Source of the DNA: CAZVEV01 sp964625865
GTDB lineage: Bacteria; Planctomycetota; Phycisphaerae; SM23-33
Assembly (NCBI GenBank): GCA_964625865.1
Contig: CAZVEV010000088.1
Location: 1 to 19,492 of the forward strand
Length of the DNA: 19,492 nucleotides
Direction: 5' to 3'
A program made the position numbers and the translations under genes. Under the pieces are notes generated by a model. The model worked only from the letters and a program-made list of their open reading frames with translations. It was not told the DNA's origin and ran no database searches. This document shows positions 7,750-15,013 of this stretch, in pieces; the first letter of the stretch is position 1, and every line of letters begins with the position of its first letter.

Positions 7750-8166
7750 ATGGGTATGTCCGGTATGTGTGAGAAGCCGTTTGGATTGTCCCCGCGCGCG
7801 ATCATTCGCGACGGGCAGGGGCGGTGTCTGCTGGTCAAGCGGTCGTCGCAGTCGACGCACCAGGCGGGGCTGTGGGAACTGCCCGGCGGGAAGATGGACC
7901 CGGGTGAGACGTTCGACCAGGCCCTGCTCCGCGAGGTGGTCGAAGAGACCGGGCTGACGATCGCGCTGGACCGCGTGGTCGGAGCGGCCCAGTGGGAGCA
8001 TCCGCAGGTGCACGTGGCGTACATCATCCTGGAGGCCCATGTTGTCGAGGGGCAAGTGCGGCTGAGCGACGAGCACGACGACTGCCGCTGGGCAACCCCC
8101 GCCGACGTCGCGATGATGGAGGTCTGCCCGCAATACGTGCCCTGTCTCGAGGCGGTGCTAGCGTAG
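7750..8166 (+). CDS. Nudix family hydrolase
   Basis: The 138-residue protein is of typical single-domain Nudix length. The full Nudix box G-x5-E-x7-R-E-x2-E-E-x-G-L is present: Gly47, Glu53, Arg61-Glu62, Glu65-Glu66 and Gly68-Leu69, preceded by the usual LWELPGGK lead-in. These glutamates bind the metal that drives hydrolysis of a nucleoside diphosphate linked to another group. The exact substrate (damaged NTP, dinucleotide or nucleotide sugar) cannot be read from the sequence. AGGGA at 7736-7740 sits 9 nt before ATG 7750; in-frame ATGs at 7756 and 7765 are possible alternatives. The gene stands alone between two non-coding spacers. Confidence 0.9.
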   Translation: MGMSGMCEKPFGLSPRAIIRDGQGRCLLVKRSSQSTHQAGLWELPGGKMDPGETFDQALLREVVEETGLTIALDRVVGAAQWEHPQVHVAYIILEAHVVEGQVRLSDEHDDCRWATPADVAMMEVCPQYVPCLEAVLA

Positions 8167-8455
8167 GGGGCGTACTCGCGCGAGGGCAGTCCGAGGCGTC
8201 CGGCCAAGAAGCAAGCTGTTTCGCCACGGGCGAGACGGAGACAGCGGGGCGTCGAGGCCACGGGGCGTGGCTTGCCGTCTCAGCAGGCCGCGGTGGCGCA
8301 TCTTCTTGACCATGGATCTTTTCTCGGAATCTCGGGCTCATTCGCAGGCATGGGGACGTTACTAGTTATGATGGTGGAATGGGCGCGACGGCGCGGCCCG
8401 AGTTCCGCTTCGAACAACATGATCCTAGTCGACTGCCCTTTCGCTGGGAGTGAAC
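8167..8455. other. Non-coding spacer upstream of the sigma factor with nested hairpins
   Basis: This gap of about 290 bp holds no credible gene. At 8216-8281 overlapping inverted repeats can fold in two ways, described in a separate entry. A TATGAT hexamer at 8367-8372 resembles a -10 box but has no acceptable -35 at normal spacing, so the sigma-gene promoter remains unassigned; it may be an autoregulated ECF promoter that I cannot recognise. Confidence 0.5.
8216..8281. repeat. Overlapping inverted repeats, possible terminator or leader structure
   Basis: One fold pairs GAGACGG (8232-8238) with CCGTCTC (8275-8281), enclosing an inner hairpin GCCACG-GGG-CGTGGC (8257-8271). A competing fold pairs GCTGT with ACAGC and TCGCC with GGCGA, using part of the same GAGACGG region. 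It starts about 50 nt after the Nudix stop and ends about 175 nt before the sigma start, so it may serve as a Nudix terminator or a switchable leader. Confidence 0.35.
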
Positions 8456-8983
8456 GTGTCTTCACAGTCACCAAAACACGAGGAGTTCATTGCCCTGTTC
8501 GTTCGGCACGAACCGGCGATCCACTCATTCCTGACGTCGCTGCTGGCCAGTCTCGACCACGCCGAAGTGGTGATGCAGGAAACGAGCATGGTCATGTGGA
8601 GGAAGTTCGAGCAGTTCGAAAGGGGAAGCAGTTTCCGCAACTGGGCGTTCCGGATCGCCCGTTTCGAGGCCATGAACTTCCGACGCAAGAGGCAGCGGGA
8701 CAGGCATTTCTTCAGCGACGAGCTTGTCCGGCTGCTGGCGGATGAGGTCGCGCAGCAAGCGGCTCAACTGGAAGAGGAGCGCCGCGTGCTTACACACTGC
8801 GTGGCGAAGCTCGACTCGAACGATCGCAGCGTGCTGTCCGGATGCTATCGGGAGGACTCGACGATCAAAGCTTACGCCGAGAGCGTCGGGCGAACGCCTA
8901 ACGCCGTTCGGAAACACCTGGCGAGGATCCGCACGGCCTTGTCGGCGTGTGTCCGACAGACCCTGGGGCTTGATGGGATATGA
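8456..8983 (+). CDS. ECF sigma factor, Rhodopirellula/Verrucomicrobium type
   Basis: This is a 175-residue RNA polymerase sigma factor of the small extracytoplasmic type. Region 2 covers the stretch from FIALFVRHEPAI through WRKFEQFERGSSFRNWAFRIAR to the basic NFRRKRQRDR. Region 4 is the C-terminal helix-turn-helix (VAKLDSNDRSVL, then YAESVGRTPNAVRKHLARIR). The FxxWAxxIAR and region 4 patterns match the sigma subfamily common in planctomycetes and Verrucomicrobia. I favour GTG 8456 because GGGAG (8446-8450) lies 5 nt upstream; an in-frame GTG at 8450 overlaps that site. The stop overlaps the next gene's start (ATGA at 8980-8983), so the pair is translationally coupled. The FecR-like partner probably controls this factor. 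Confidence 0.92.
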   Translation: MSSQSPKHEEFIALFVRHEPAIHSFLTSLLASLDHAEVVMQETSMVMWRKFEQFERGSSFRNWAFRIARFEAMNFRRKRQRDRHFFSDELVRLLADEVAQQAAQLEEERRVLTHCVAKLDSNDRSVLSGCYREDSTIKAYAESVGRTPNAVRKHLARIRTALSACVRQTLGLDGI

Positions 8984-10827
8984 CGATGGACGAACAGAGA
9001 TCTCCACGTGCCACGCCACTGGTTGAACTGATCGAGCAGGTGTTGGCTGGAACCGCGTCTGACCAGCAGAAGCGGGAACTGGATGCCCGTCTGCTGGCCA
9101 GCCCCGAGGATCGCAGAGACTATCTGCATCACCTGAATCTGCATTCGGCGCTGAAGCGCCAGTTCGCCTATGGCGTTGGGGACCAGGCGCCCCCCCTGGT
9201 TGACGCGGCAGGTGCGGCAAAGGGGGTGACCGCGGTGTGGTCCGGCCCAACGGCGCTGGCGCACAGGTGGCTATGGGCTACCGCCGCTGGCTTGGCTGCT
9301 GCTGTTCTGGTAGTCGTGAGCGTGTACCTCTCACGCCCGGGTACTGAACCGCCCATCGTGACAATAACGAGAATGAACGGGGCCCTGCAATGGACCGGCG
9401 ACGGTGGACGGGTGGTTCGCGATCTGGAAGCAGGCAGCTCGCTGCGCGGCGGTACGCTGGAGTCGCTGGCTGCCGATTCCTGGGCCCTGTTGACCTTCTG
9501 TGACGGTTCGACCGTGACGGTCTCGGGCCAGTCGACGCTGACGATCTCCGAGGACAGGCAGAAGCAGATGCACTTGCGAGAGGGGAGCATCTCTGCCAGC
9601 GTTGCCCAGCAGCCGCCGGGCCGGCCTATGCTGATCCACACGCCGACTGCCAGGCTGGAAGTTCTGGGCACGCAGCTCACCGTGGATGCGGAAGTGATTT
9701 CGACGGCGCTTCGCGTGAACGAGGGGCGTGTCCGTGCGACGCGGCTGTCAGACGGCAGCGTGGCGGAGGTCCCGGCCGACCACCAGGTGATCGTCTCGAC
9801 GAGTCGGCGAGCAAAACTGGATGTCAAGAGCCGGCCCCAATCAGTTCCTTCGTGGCAGAGCACCCTGCCGACCGGAGCGATATACGGGCAATGGGTTCCG
9901 GACAGAGACGGCCCCGGGGGCAGATTGCGGGGCGTGCCGGTGCTCCTGAATCCGGGCAAGGGGCCGACCACGCTTCACCTGGTGGCCATCTCAGCGTGTC
10001 GCGGCTCGGTTGCCCCGGTAGTGCCGGCTCCGGGCGGGAGGTTTCGCATTCGCGGTCGGGTCGAGACATCGGGAGATCTCTACTTTGGTATTACGATGAA
10101 GCACGTCAAGGGAGGCTTTGCGGGGAAGTACGTTACAGCGCGGAAGCTCGACGTGTCCGGCAGGACGGGTCGAAGTCTGGACATCGAATTGCCCGTGGAG
10201 GAATTCAGGCCGCAGGAGAAGGAGTTCCCTCCTTCGCCGGTTGGCCTGGAGCTTGTCGACTGGTGGTGCTTCACCGATAGCCAGGACGCGGGGCTGAGCA
10301 TCGCGGGCGTCGAGTTGCTGCCGCCACGCGCCGCGACCGTTGCGACGCGCCCGACGGCCCCCCCCCCGCGAGTGCCCCTCATGGATATCTGGGCGGCGGC
10401 CGCGCAGGGCAACGTCAAGGCGGTCAAGCGTCATCTCGCCGCGGGGGCCAGGATCGACGGGGCCTTTGTCGCCCCGGGCATCCCCGCCTCGGGTGCCACG
10501 CCGCTACATATGGCGGTCTTGTGCAACCAGGGCGACATGGCCGGATTCCTCATCCAGCGGGGAGCGGATCTCAACGTTCGAGCCAAGGACAAGCACGGGG
10601 GCACGCCACTGCACTGGGCGGCGGCATTGGGCCGAGTCGAGATGGCCGTACGGCTGATGGAGGCCGGGGCCGACATCAACGCCCCCGACAACAACGCCTT
10701 CACCCCCCTGGATGCGACCGATTACGATCCCAAGTCCCGCAAGGATGCCAAGCGCAAGATCGCCGAACTCCTCCGCGCCAGGGGCGCAAGGAGAAGACCA
10801 CCGCAACGAGAGGGCCCCGAGACGTGA
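8980..10827 (+). CDS. FecR-like membrane regulator with C-terminal ankyrin repeats
   Basis: This is a 615-residue protein. Residues 1-65 form an anti-sigma-like cytoplasmic head (LIEQVLAGTASDQQKRELDA, then a DYLHHLNLHSAL helix). One membrane segment follows at about 97-117 (WATAAGLAAAVLVVVSVYL). A FecR domain occupies about 128-275 (GSTVTVSGQSTLTI, LEVLGTQLTV, LRVNEGRVRA). A beta-rich region with possible ligand-binding role covers about 320-450. A proline linker then leads to ankyrin repeats at about 466-600 (TPLHMAVL...GADLNV; TPLHWAAALGRVEMAVRLMEAGADIN). It should be anchored in the inner membrane, holding or releasing the sigma factor encoded just upstream, with which it shares ATGA. Many planctomycete FecR proteins end in LamG-like domains; an ankyrin tail on the periplasmic side is unusual. 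The linker is encoded across a run of 10 Cs (10358-10367). ATG 8986 is an alternative start. Confidence 0.85.
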   Translation: MTMDEQRSPRATPLVELIEQVLAGTASDQQKRELDARLLASPEDRRDYLHHLNLHSALKRQFAYGVGDQAPPLVDAAGAAKGVTAVWSGPTALAHRWLWATAAGLAAAVLVVVSVYLSRPGTEPPIVTITRMNGALQWTGDGGRVVRDLEAGSSLRGGTLESLAADSWALLTFCDGSTVTVSGQSTLTISEDRQKQMHLREGSISASVAQQPPGRPMLIHTPTARLEVLGTQLTVDAEVISTALRVNEGRVRATRLSDGSVAEVPADHQVIVSTSRRAKLDVKSRPQSVPSWQSTLPTGAIYGQWVPDRDGPGGRLRGVPVLLNPGKGPTTLHLVAISACRGSVAPVVPAPGGRFRIRGRVETSGDLYFGITMKHVKGGFAGKYVTARKLDVSGRTGRSLDIELPVEEFRPQEKEFPPSPVGLELVDWWCFTDSQDAGLSIAGVELLPPRAATVATRPTAPPPRVPLMDIWAAAAQGNVKAVKRHLAAGARIDGAFVAPGIPASGATPLHMAVLCNQGDMAGFLIQRGADLNVRAKDKHGGTPLHWAAALGRVEMAVRLMEAGADINAPDNNAFTPLDATDYDPKSRKDAKRKIAELLRARGARRRPPQREGPET

Positions 10828-10880
10828 TGGCTTTGCCGAATGTGCCAGACTATGGCTGTATAACAGACAGGAAACCGACA

Positions 10881-11867
10881 ATGAAGACACTCAGCACCTG
10901 GACCGTTACGATCACCCTCCTGGCCGCATGTACCCACCTGCAGGCCGAACCGAAGGCCGGGAATGCCGACCGGCCCGGCGCAGTCGGCATTCGCTGCTCG
11001 TACTACAAGAACGGTCGGATCTACGTGAACACCCTCGGCACGCCGGAGGGCAAGCCGATCACCAAACCGCCGGTCAAGAGTTGGGAGGACTTCAAGCCGT
11101 CCTGGTCGAAGACCGGGGACATGCTGGTCTTCTTCCGCCGGGTCAAGAACGATCGGATCGTGGTCAACTGGAAGACCAAAATCTGCGTGATTAACGTCGA
11201 TGGGACAGGCTTTCACGAGTTGTCCGACGGAACGCACACGGACTTCAACCAGACCTGGACACGCGACGGAACCAACACGCCGATCTGGAACCGACGGACG
11301 CCGAAGGGGCACTTCGTCGTCATGAAGAGCAAGGTCGGCAATCGCCCCGGCCAGGAAGTGCCCATTACGAATCCGGCCTATCACAACTGGGCGTACACGT
11401 GTCTCAAAGACGGCCGCATCCTCGTGCAGTGTGTGCATCCCAAGCAGGGGTGGGGCTACTTCCTGATGACGCCGAATCCCAAGGGCGAGCCTGGCTACCA
11501 GCGTCTGGACTGTGCCGGCTTGGAGCGGAAGGGGTTACTCGACCGCATCAGCGTCTCGCCCAGCGAGGACAAGATCTGCTTCGAGCACCAGATCGGGCAC
11601 AAGCACACTCCGCCCGGGCGGGCGCTCTACGTGGGCGGCTTCGACGCCGGCAAGCCCGCCATCATCAACCCCAAGCCCTTTGCCAACGCCGAGCGTAAGA
11701 ACCGCTGGTTTGCCTACCCTCGCTGGACCAAGGGCGAAAAGGCCATCGTCTATCACGCCAGCCCGTCGCTCTACCTGTATACGCTGGCGGACGGGTCGAC
11801 GGTCCGCGTGTCGACGGACTCGCGAGCTGATTACCGATACCCCCACGGTGAGAGGATGCCGAAGTAG
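10881..11867 (+). CDS. TolB-like (PD40) beta-propeller exported protein, putative lipoprotein
   Basis: The 328-residue product has an N-terminal signal with hydrophobic core VTITLLAAC. LAAC with Cys17 reads as a lipobox, although signal peptidase I cleavage after LQA is also possible. Repeated blade-like segments follow the TolB/WD40-like PD40 pattern: SWSKTGDMLVFFRR, VINVDGTGFHELSDG, TWTRDGTNTPIW, SVSPSEDKICFEH, PRWTKGEKAIVYH and LYLYTLADGSTVRVS. This suggests a six-bladed propeller acting in the periplasm or on the outer membrane as a binding module. The frame is open far upstream inside the FecR gene, but ATG 10881 has AGGAAA (10868-10873) before it and begins the signal peptide. It lies 53 nt after the FecR gene on the same strand, so co-transcription with the sigma/FecR pair is plausible. 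Its partner and ligand are unknown. Confidence 0.8.
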   Translation: MKTLSTWTVTITLLAACTHLQAEPKAGNADRPGAVGIRCSYYKNGRIYVNTLGTPEGKPITKPPVKSWEDFKPSWSKTGDMLVFFRRVKNDRIVVNWKTKICVINVDGTGFHELSDGTHTDFNQTWTRDGTNTPIWNRRTPKGHFVVMKSKVGNRPGQEVPITNPAYHNWAYTCLKDGRILVQCVHPKQGWGYFLMTPNPKGEPGYQRLDCAGLERKGLLDRISVSPSEDKICFEHQIGHKHTPPGRALYVGGFDAGKPAIINPKPFANAERKNRWFAYPRWTKGEKAIVYHASPSLYLYTLADGSTVRVSTDSRADYRYPHGERMPK

Positions 11868-11878
11868 TGCACGCATAG

Positions 11879-11907
11879 CTGACAACTGATGACTGACTAT
11901 CTGTAAC
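11879..11907 (+). promoter_or_regulatory. Candidate weak promoter before the aldo/keto reductase
   Basis: CTGACA (11879-11884) and TGTAAC (11902-11907) are 17 bp apart and match consensus at 5/6 and 4/6 positions. The gene may instead be read through from upstream. Confidence 0.3.
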
Positions 11908-11930
11908 CGACCGGATCAGGAACAAACCCA

Positions 11931-13010
11931 ATGCAAGAAGCAGCAGACCGACTCCACCGCCGCGAGTTCCTCAAGCGTACCGCCGCTGTCGCCGCCGCGG
12001 GCCTCGGCGCCGGCGCCGCGTCGGCGGCCGTGCCGAAGGACAAACAGATCAAGCTCGCCGACACCATCTCCGCCCGCGCGTTCGGCAAGACGGGAGTGAA
12101 GCTTCCCGTGCTCGGATACGGCGGGGCCGCTCTGCCGAAGAAATGGGGAAACCCCCTTTCGCTCGAAGACCGTGTCAAGCTGGTGCGCTATGCCTACGAC
12201 AGCGGCATCCGGTACTTCGACACCTCCATCAGCTACACCTACAGTGAGAGCCAGGCGATCATCGGCAAGGCCCTGAAGCCCGTTCGCGACAACGTCTTCA
12301 TCACCACCAAGGTGGACTTCTGGAATATGGCCAGACGGGACGGACGCATCATGAAGCTGAAGAAGGGCGAGGCCACCCGGCAGATCAAGATGAACCTGGC
12401 CGAACTGAAGTCGGATTACATCGACGCCGTCCTGATCCATGGCACGCCCGGGGTGCAGCAGATGACCGTCGAGCAGAGCATGGAAGTCCGGGACGAACTG
12501 GCCGAGGCGCGCGACAAGGGTCTGGTCCGTTTCGTGGGCTTCTCGGCGCATGGCTACTTCGACAAGGCATTGGCCCTGATCTCTTCGGGGGGCTTCGACC
12601 TGTGCATGCTGTCCTACGGCTATCTGCCGCGGGGGCACGACCAGCGCTTCTCGGACAAGTCGATCGCTCTTCGCGAGAAGTGCCTGGCCAAGGCACACGA
12701 ACTGAAGATGGGCATCGTGGCGATGAAGGTCGTCGGCGCAGGGCTCCTCGGGGGCTGGGCCCGTCACGTCGTGCCCGCGTTCGACAAGAATCACCTCCCG
12801 CTCCTGCCAGGCGCTGCAATCCGCTGGGCGCTGCAAGACAAACGAATCCACATGCTCTGTATCGGCATGCGCCTCCGAACCGACATCGACTCCAACATCA
12901 AGACACTCGCCGGTGACACCACCTTCACGCCCGCCGACCGCGCCCTGCTGGGCCGGTTCGGCCCCCTGGTCCTGGGGAGCGACGCGATGAGGAAGATGCG
13001 CGTGGAATAA
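11931..13010 (+). CDS. Tat-exported aldo/keto reductase
   Basis: The 359-residue product begins with a Tat signal: twin arginines Arg10-Arg11 in HRREFLKR, followed by an alanine-rich hydrophobic stretch ending near residue 33. The mature part is an aldo/keto reductase barrel, which normally reduces aldehydes or ketones with NAD(P)H. The catalytic tetrad is complete: Asp97 (YFDTS), Tyr102 (SYTYSES), Lys127 (TTKVDF) and His170 (LIHGTPG). Export through Tat implies folding with cofactor before transport. Such Tat-AKR proteins are common in planctomycetes, but their substrates are mostly unknown. It lies 63 nt after the beta-propeller gene on the same strand; AGGA about 10 nt upstream supports ATG 11931. 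A role in modifying sugars or glycans outside the cytoplasm is only inference. Confidence 0.9.
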   Translation: MQEAADRLHRREFLKRTAAVAAAGLGAGAASAAVPKDKQIKLADTISARAFGKTGVKLPVLGYGGAALPKKWGNPLSLEDRVKLVRYAYDSGIRYFDTSISYTYSESQAIIGKALKPVRDNVFITTKVDFWNMARRDGRIMKLKKGEATRQIKMNLAELKSDYIDAVLIHGTPGVQQMTVEQSMEVRDELAEARDKGLVRFVGFSAHGYFDKALALISSGGFDLCMLSYGYLPRGHDQRFSDKSIALREKCLAKAHELKMGIVAMKVVGAGLLGGWARHVVPAFDKNHLPLLPGAAIRWALQDKRIHMLCIGMRLRTDIDSNIKTLAGDTTFTPADRALLGRFGPLVLGSDAMRKMRVE

Positions 13011-13033
13011 GCGACCGGGACCATCGCTCGCGA

Positions 13034-13049
13034 CCCGCCCGGGGGCGGG
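13034..13049 (+). terminator. Short GC hairpin after the aldo/keto reductase
   Basis: CCCGCC and GGCGGG form a 6-bp perfect stem with a 4-nt loop, beginning 24 nt after the stop codon. No T-run follows, so terminator function is uncertain. Confidence 0.35.
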
Positions 13050-13100
13050 AAAGCCATCAACACGTGCTCACCCGGAGATCGGAGGCCTACGGGAACAGGA

Positions 13101-13129
13101 TTGACATGAAGAGACCGAAGACCGAGATT
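13101..13129 (+). promoter_or_regulatory. Candidate promoter for the efflux operon
   Basis: A perfect TTGACA (13101-13106) is followed 17 bp later by a poor -10 (GAGATT, 13124-13129, 3/6). The start would lie near 13136, giving a leader of about 57 nt before ATG 13193, which fits the chosen start of the first operon gene. Confidence 0.35.
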
Positions 13130-13192
13130 GCTGCAGCGGCGACGGCACTTGCGGCGGCAGGCCCCTGGAGTAGGCGGCCATCGGAGATACTG

Positions 13193-15013
13193 ATGCTGAG
13201 TAAGACTCGTCTACTGACGACGGCCCTGATCATGTTCGTGTCCCTCGTGTCAGGGTGTCTTCCCTCCTGGTATGCGAAACAGGCGGACCGCGACGCCTAC
13301 GGTGCAATCTCCGAGGGGCAGGTCGCCGCCCTCGGTAAGGGCAATGGGTTCGATATCACGTACACTCCGGTCGACTGCGATCGTTACCTCAAGAGAACCA
13401 AGGATGAAACAGACAGGGATGTGGACGTCCTGACTCTTGAAGGCACCTTGAAGGTGGCTTTCAAGAACAGCAGGGAGTTTCAGACAAGGAAGGAGACCCT
13501 GTACAGTTCGGCGCTGTCTCTGGCGAACCTCTCCAGGGGATGGGAATCCATCCTGCCGAACGGCCAGGTCAACGCCACCGCCGAAACGCTGCGCACCAGC
13601 GGGAACGGCCCGGAAGGGGGCACCGACAGCACGAACAGGTACATCAATGCCGACGCGAACTACTCGTTAACCCGGCGGCTAGTCGGGGGCGGGCTGCTGG
13701 CGTTGGGAGCCTCCATGGACTTCGCTTCCGATTTTCTCGGGAACGACGGGACGCGGGTCGGCTCGCTCGTCGAGGGCAGTTTCACCCAGCCGCTGCTCCG
13801 CGGAGCGTGGAGGGGATTGGCATTCGAGGACCAGCACCGCCGTGAGAGAGACTTCCTCATTGACGTCTATGAGTTCGACCGATTCAGGCAGACATTTGCC
13901 GTCAGCATCATGGAGGATTACTATGGCGTTCTCACGCTGAAGGACCAGCTCGAGAACAGCAGAACGAATGTCGATCGCCTGCAGACGGCCTACCTCGTCA
14001 CACAGGCAATGGTCCAGGGCGGCCAGTTGACCAGGGCCCAGGAAGACCAGGCCCAGCAGGATCTGCTGAACGCACAGATCGGCATGGAGCGGGCCATCCT
14101 GGCGTACTCCAACGCGCTGGACCGGTTCAAGATCACCCTCGGGTTGCCTATCTCGCAGGACTTGAAGCTCGACTACCCGGGGGCCCTGAAGCGGCTTAAC
14201 CGCACGGGTCCCCGGCCGCTGCCCCTGGCCGAACGCATGGCGACCAGTACGTCCTTCATAACCGATACGACCCTCCTGAGGGCCAGGGCCACCGCACGAG
14301 ACGCCGAGAAGGACGTCGAGGTGGCGGCAGATGACTTCAATCCTCAGCTCGATCTCGAACTCAGGGTCTCTGCACCCGGAACGGATCGCGCCCAGCCGGC
14401 GCGCATCCAAACGCACCACCATACCCGAAGCGCGAGACTGACACTGAACTACGGTCTCGACCAGACCGGCAATCGTGACGCCTACCGCAACGCGATGATC
14501 GCACGAGATCGATCACAAAGGGGCCTCGTCGAGGCCGAGGATACCTCCACGCTGAACGTGAGGAACTCGTTCCGCTCGCTGAAGCAGTCAGGTCGCAGCT
14601 TCGACCTGCAGAAACGGAGCGTGGAGATCGCCAAGCGGAGGACGGCGCTGGTCGCCATCCAGCGAAGACAGGGCCAGGCCACAACGCGCGACGTCCTCGA
14701 GGCCGAGGCGGCCCTGAACGCGTCGCTTAACGGCCTGACGACTTCGCTGGTCAATTACACTATCACGAGACTCCAGTTTCTGGCCAGCCTGGGCATGCTC
14801 AGTGTGGACCCGGACGGAACGCTCAACGAACGGAAGACCCCCTTTGGATATGACAGGCTTCAGAAACGGTACCCCTATCTGGAAACGGGCCAATACGATA
14901 AGACGCGTGCACCGGGCAAAGCCCGTAGAGGTCCCGCGCAGGGAGACGCAGAACAGGCAAGGCAAGATGCTCCCGGAGAGAATCAGGACAGAGAGAAGAA
15001 AGATGGACAATAG
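13193..15013 (+). CDS. TolC-family outer membrane efflux lipoprotein
   Basis: This is a 606-residue outer-membrane channel component of a tripartite exporter. The start at ATG 13193 gives a lipoprotein signal peptide with lipobox VSGC (Cys22) and has GGAG (13183-13186) 6 nt upstream. Starts further up (GTG 13064, ATG 13106) add an alanine-rich stretch that is not a signal peptide. The mature protein shows the repeated OEP pattern of the TolC family: long helices (SALSLANLSRGWESILP; VDRLQTAYLVTQAMVQGGQLTRAQEDQAQQDLLNA; later RRTALVAIQRRQGQATTRDVLEAEAALNASLNGL) and beta-strand segments around 120-210. It is longer than classical TolC (about 470-490 residues), with extra residues at both ends and a charged C-terminal tail. 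Its end overlaps the adaptor gene by 11 nt, so the two are translated together. Confidence 0.88.
   Translation: MLSKTRLLTTALIMFVSLVSGCLPSWYAKQADRDAYGAISEGQVAALGKGNGFDITYTPVDCDRYLKRTKDETDRDVDVLTLEGTLKVAFKNSREFQTRKETLYSSALSLANLSRGWESILPNGQVNATAETLRTSGNGPEGGTDSTNRYINADANYSLTRRLVGGGLLALGASMDFASDFLGNDGTRVGSLVEGSFTQPLLRGAWRGLAFEDQHRRERDFLIDVYEFDRFRQTFAVSIMEDYYGVLTLKDQLENSRTNVDRLQTAYLVTQAMVQGGQLTRAQEDQAQQDLLNAQIGMERAILAYSNALDRFKITLGLPISQDLKLDYPGALKRLNRTGPRPLPLAERMATSTSFITDTTLLRARATARDAEKDVEVAADDFNPQLDLELRVSAPGTDRAQPARIQTHHHTRSARLTLNYGLDQTGNRDAYRNAMIARDRSQRGLVEAEDTSTLNVRNSFRSLKQSGRSFDLQKRSVEIAKRRTALVAIQRRQGQATTRDVLEAEAALNASLNGLTTSLVNYTITRLQFLASLGMLSVDPDGTLNERKTPFGYDRLQKRYPYLETGQYDKTRAPGKARRGPAQGDAEQARQDAPGENQDREKKDGQ

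Noticed and set aside
7592..7957. Open frame from the palindrome into the Nudix gene
   Set aside because: It overlaps the Nudix gene in another frame, starts inside the palindrome, and shows no family features.
8272..8745. Open frame overlapping the sigma factor start
   Set aside because: It is in a different frame from the clearly recognisable sigma factor and has no domain or ribosome site.
10521..10880. Upstream extension of the beta-propeller gene into the FecR gene
   Set aside because: The frame is open by chance in GC-rich DNA. The signal peptide and ribosome site place the start at 10881.
13064..13192. Longer start for the TolC-family gene
   Set aside because: It would bury the lipoprotein signal behind about 43 residues. 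ATG 13193 has GGAG at good spacing, and a TTGACA box lies inside the extension.
14802..15002. Longer start for the adaptor gene
   Set aside because: This stretch codes for the TolC protein in another frame. ATG 15003 begins a proper lipoprotein signal.
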